64,000 nucleotides of DNA, from NCBI GenBank assembly GCA_016290385.1, contig JAEETO010000002.1, positions 1 through 64,000 on the forward strand, given 5' to 3'. The stretch is from Bacteroidales bacterium (lineage in GTDB: Bacteria; Bacteroidota; Bacteroidia; Bacteroidales; UBA932). This document shows, one piece after another, positions 63,168 through 64,000 of this stretch. How positions within the stretch are numbered: the first letter of the stretch is position 1; every line of letters starts with the position of its first letter. A model generated the notes under the pieces. That model had not been told where the DNA came from and did no database searches. It saw only the letters and a list, made by a program, of their open reading frames with translations. The position numbers were made by a program, and so were the translations under genes.

Positions 63168-63526
63168 GGCCGTTTGTTTTCGATCTGGGCGATCAGCGCC
63201 TTGAGTTCTTCGAGATCCATCTTGTCTTCCTCCACGAAGCGGGAGACTACGCTCGCATAGGAATTGGCGTAGAACTTTTCGACCGTGTCGGAAATCACCT
63301 GGTCGGCGAAGCCGCGCTCGTCCACAAGGGCGTAGTAGCGGTAGGCATTGGCGAATTTCTCGCGACCGACGTATCCTTTCTCCTCCAGGAATCCGACCTG
63401 GGTGGCGACGGTGTTATAGTGCGGTTTCGGATCCGGGAAATGCTTGAGCAGGTCCTGGATGAACATCGGACCGTAGGCCCAGAACATCCGCAGGATCTCG
63501 TCTTCTTTGGCAGTCAGTTTCTCCAT
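63164..63526 (-). CDS. BlaI/MecI-family transcriptional repressor
   Basis: The 120-residue winged-helix protein starts MEKLTAKEDEILRMFWAYGP and has KPHYNTVATQVGFLEEKGYV as recognition region, the usual BlaI/MecI plan, and a C-terminal dimerisation helix (EELKALIAQIENKRP). It should repress its own operon until the M56 protease cleaves it. It overlaps the M56 gene by 4 bp. A -7 box stands 31 bp upstream at 63557-63564. No beta-lactamase gene is near, so the target is likely an envelope-stress set. Confidence 0.94.
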   Translation of the reverse strand: MEKLTAKEDEILRMFWAYGPMFIQDLLKHFPDPKPHYNTVATQVGFLEEKGYVGREKFANAYRYYALVDERGFADQVISDTVEKFYANSYASVVSRFVEEDKMDLEELKALIAQIENKRP

Positions 63527-63556
63527 TATTGCTTCTTTACGGGATTATCTCCACTG

Positions 63557-63564
63557 CAAAGATA
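63557..63564 (-). promoter_or_regulatory. Putative -7 box for the BlaI-M56-TPR operon
   Basis: TATCTTTG on the minus strand matches TAnnTTTG, 31 bp before the blaI-like ATG. No clear dyad operator for BlaI was seen beside it. Confidence 0.5.
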
Positions 63565-63689
63565 ATACTTTTTTCTTATTTCCTAATATTTTTCGGAGAA
63601 AAACGAAAATTTTGCGGAAATCATGCAAATACAGATTTGCGCGGAATCTTTGACGCAAGATTTCGTACATTTGTGCATCTTGTTATTGT

Positions 63690-64000
63690 ATGAAGAAACG
63701 TAATCAGCGTAACCGGACGACAAAATCCGGATTCTTTGCGATGCTGCTGGCCCTGGTCGGCATCGGAACGACCAGTTGCTGGCCTGTCTGCATGTACGGA
63801 ACCCCCTCTGCCGAATGGTCGGTCAAAGGGAAAGTCATCGATGACGCAGGGCGGCCGGTCCCGGGTCTTCAGGTGGCGCTCGGCAACCGTGTGGACAATG
63901 AGCCCGGCGTCATCTACGACCAGAACTACTGGCCGCTCGATACCTTGACAACCGGCCCGGACGGGGTGTATCAGGTCAATTCCAGTGGGTTCCCGCTGTC
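63690..64000 (+). CDS. Radical-SAM-associated putative lipoprotein (N-terminal part, cut by window end)
   Basis: The frame opens at ATG 63690 and runs off the window. A basic start (MKKRNQRNRTTKSG) and hydrophobic stretch FFAMLLALVGIGTTSC form a lipoprotein signal. The next part, CMYGTPSAEWSVKGKVIDDA with GRPVPGLQVAL, has the MYGTP...V-x-G-x-V-x-D-x-x-G-x-P-[IV]-x-G-[IL] pattern of Bacteroidota lipoproteins encoded next to radical SAM enzymes, with a carboxypeptidase-regulatory-like fold. The partner radical SAM gene would lie beyond 64000. A TACATTTG box is seen at 63666-63673. Confidence 0.75.
   Translation, partial: MKKRNQRNRTTKSGFFAMLLALVGIGTTSCWPVCMYGTPSAEWSVKGKVIDDAGRPVPGLQVALGNRVDNEPGVIYDQNYWPLDTLTTGPDGVYQVNSSGFPL

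Overview
The window is a chromosomal segment from a GC-rich member of the Bacteroidota, most likely Bacteroidales. Four things point that way. The housekeeping genes follow the Bacteroidota division/cell-wall order (mraZ-rsmH-ftsL-ftsI-murE-mraY-murD-ftsW-murG-murC-ftsQ-ftsA-ftsZ). The promoters carry the phylum's TAnnTTTG -7 box and there is little Shine-Dalgarno signal. Phylum-typical families are present (DUF3244, TlpA/DUF4369, a Bacteroidota-type secreted Rhs protein, a radical-SAM-associated lipoprotein, an archaeal-type debranching glycogen cluster). MurE has the DNPR motif of meso-diaminopimelate-adding enzymes. No rRNA, tRNA or CRISPR array was seen. Genus cannot be fixed from sequence reading alone.

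Layout. 1-280: degraded IS5-like transposase fragment. 302-6053 (minus, visibly AT-rich): a defence island with a complete type II CBASS operon (Cap15-like membrane effector, DncV-like nucleotidyltransferase, Cap2 E2-E1 fusion, Cap3 JAB protease), preceded by an AbiL/RloAB-like ATPase-TOPRIM pair. 6301-14169 (minus): a polymorphic-toxin locus with a 2054-residue secreted Rhs protein whose AT-rich variable tip follows a GC-rich shell, two AT-rich small membrane/lipoprotein genes behind it, and the corpse of a second rhs 3' end. 14338-16640: a DUF3244 protein and a TPR lipoprotein with a degenerate regulator-like end. 16653-24562 (minus): glycogen metabolism (GH57, GT4 synthase, debranching enzyme, GlgB) with exonuclease VII. 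24628-28132 (plus): engB, prs, nadE, a small Cys-rich membrane protein, scpB. 28129-31925 (minus): lptB, dnaX, an acetylxylan-esterase-like hydrolase. 32018-36383 (plus): M16 peptidase, O-methyltransferase, mscL, and an S51 peptidase/ATP-grasp fusion. 36524-51648 (plus): the dcw cluster, then gltX, rpiB, truB to 54429. 54426-64000: GH20-like lipoprotein, metallophosphoesterase, S41-like lipoprotein, TlpA lipoprotein, a REP-associated transposase (RAYT) with copies of its apparent repeat, and a TPR/M56-TonB/BlaI signalling triad, ending in a truncated lipoprotein gene.

How it fits together. The 5' 14 kb is accessory DNA: anti-phage defence and interbacterial competition, with scars of transposition and toxin-tip exchange. 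The rest is core genome. The most notable non-coding signals are: four TGGAA direct repeats at exact 10-bp spacing over the mraZ promoter, interpreted as an MraZ operator; a ~140-bp palindromic repeat present twice plus one internally deleted copy around the RAYT gene; and two REP-like hairpins 12.9 kb apart that differ by a compensatory base-pair change.
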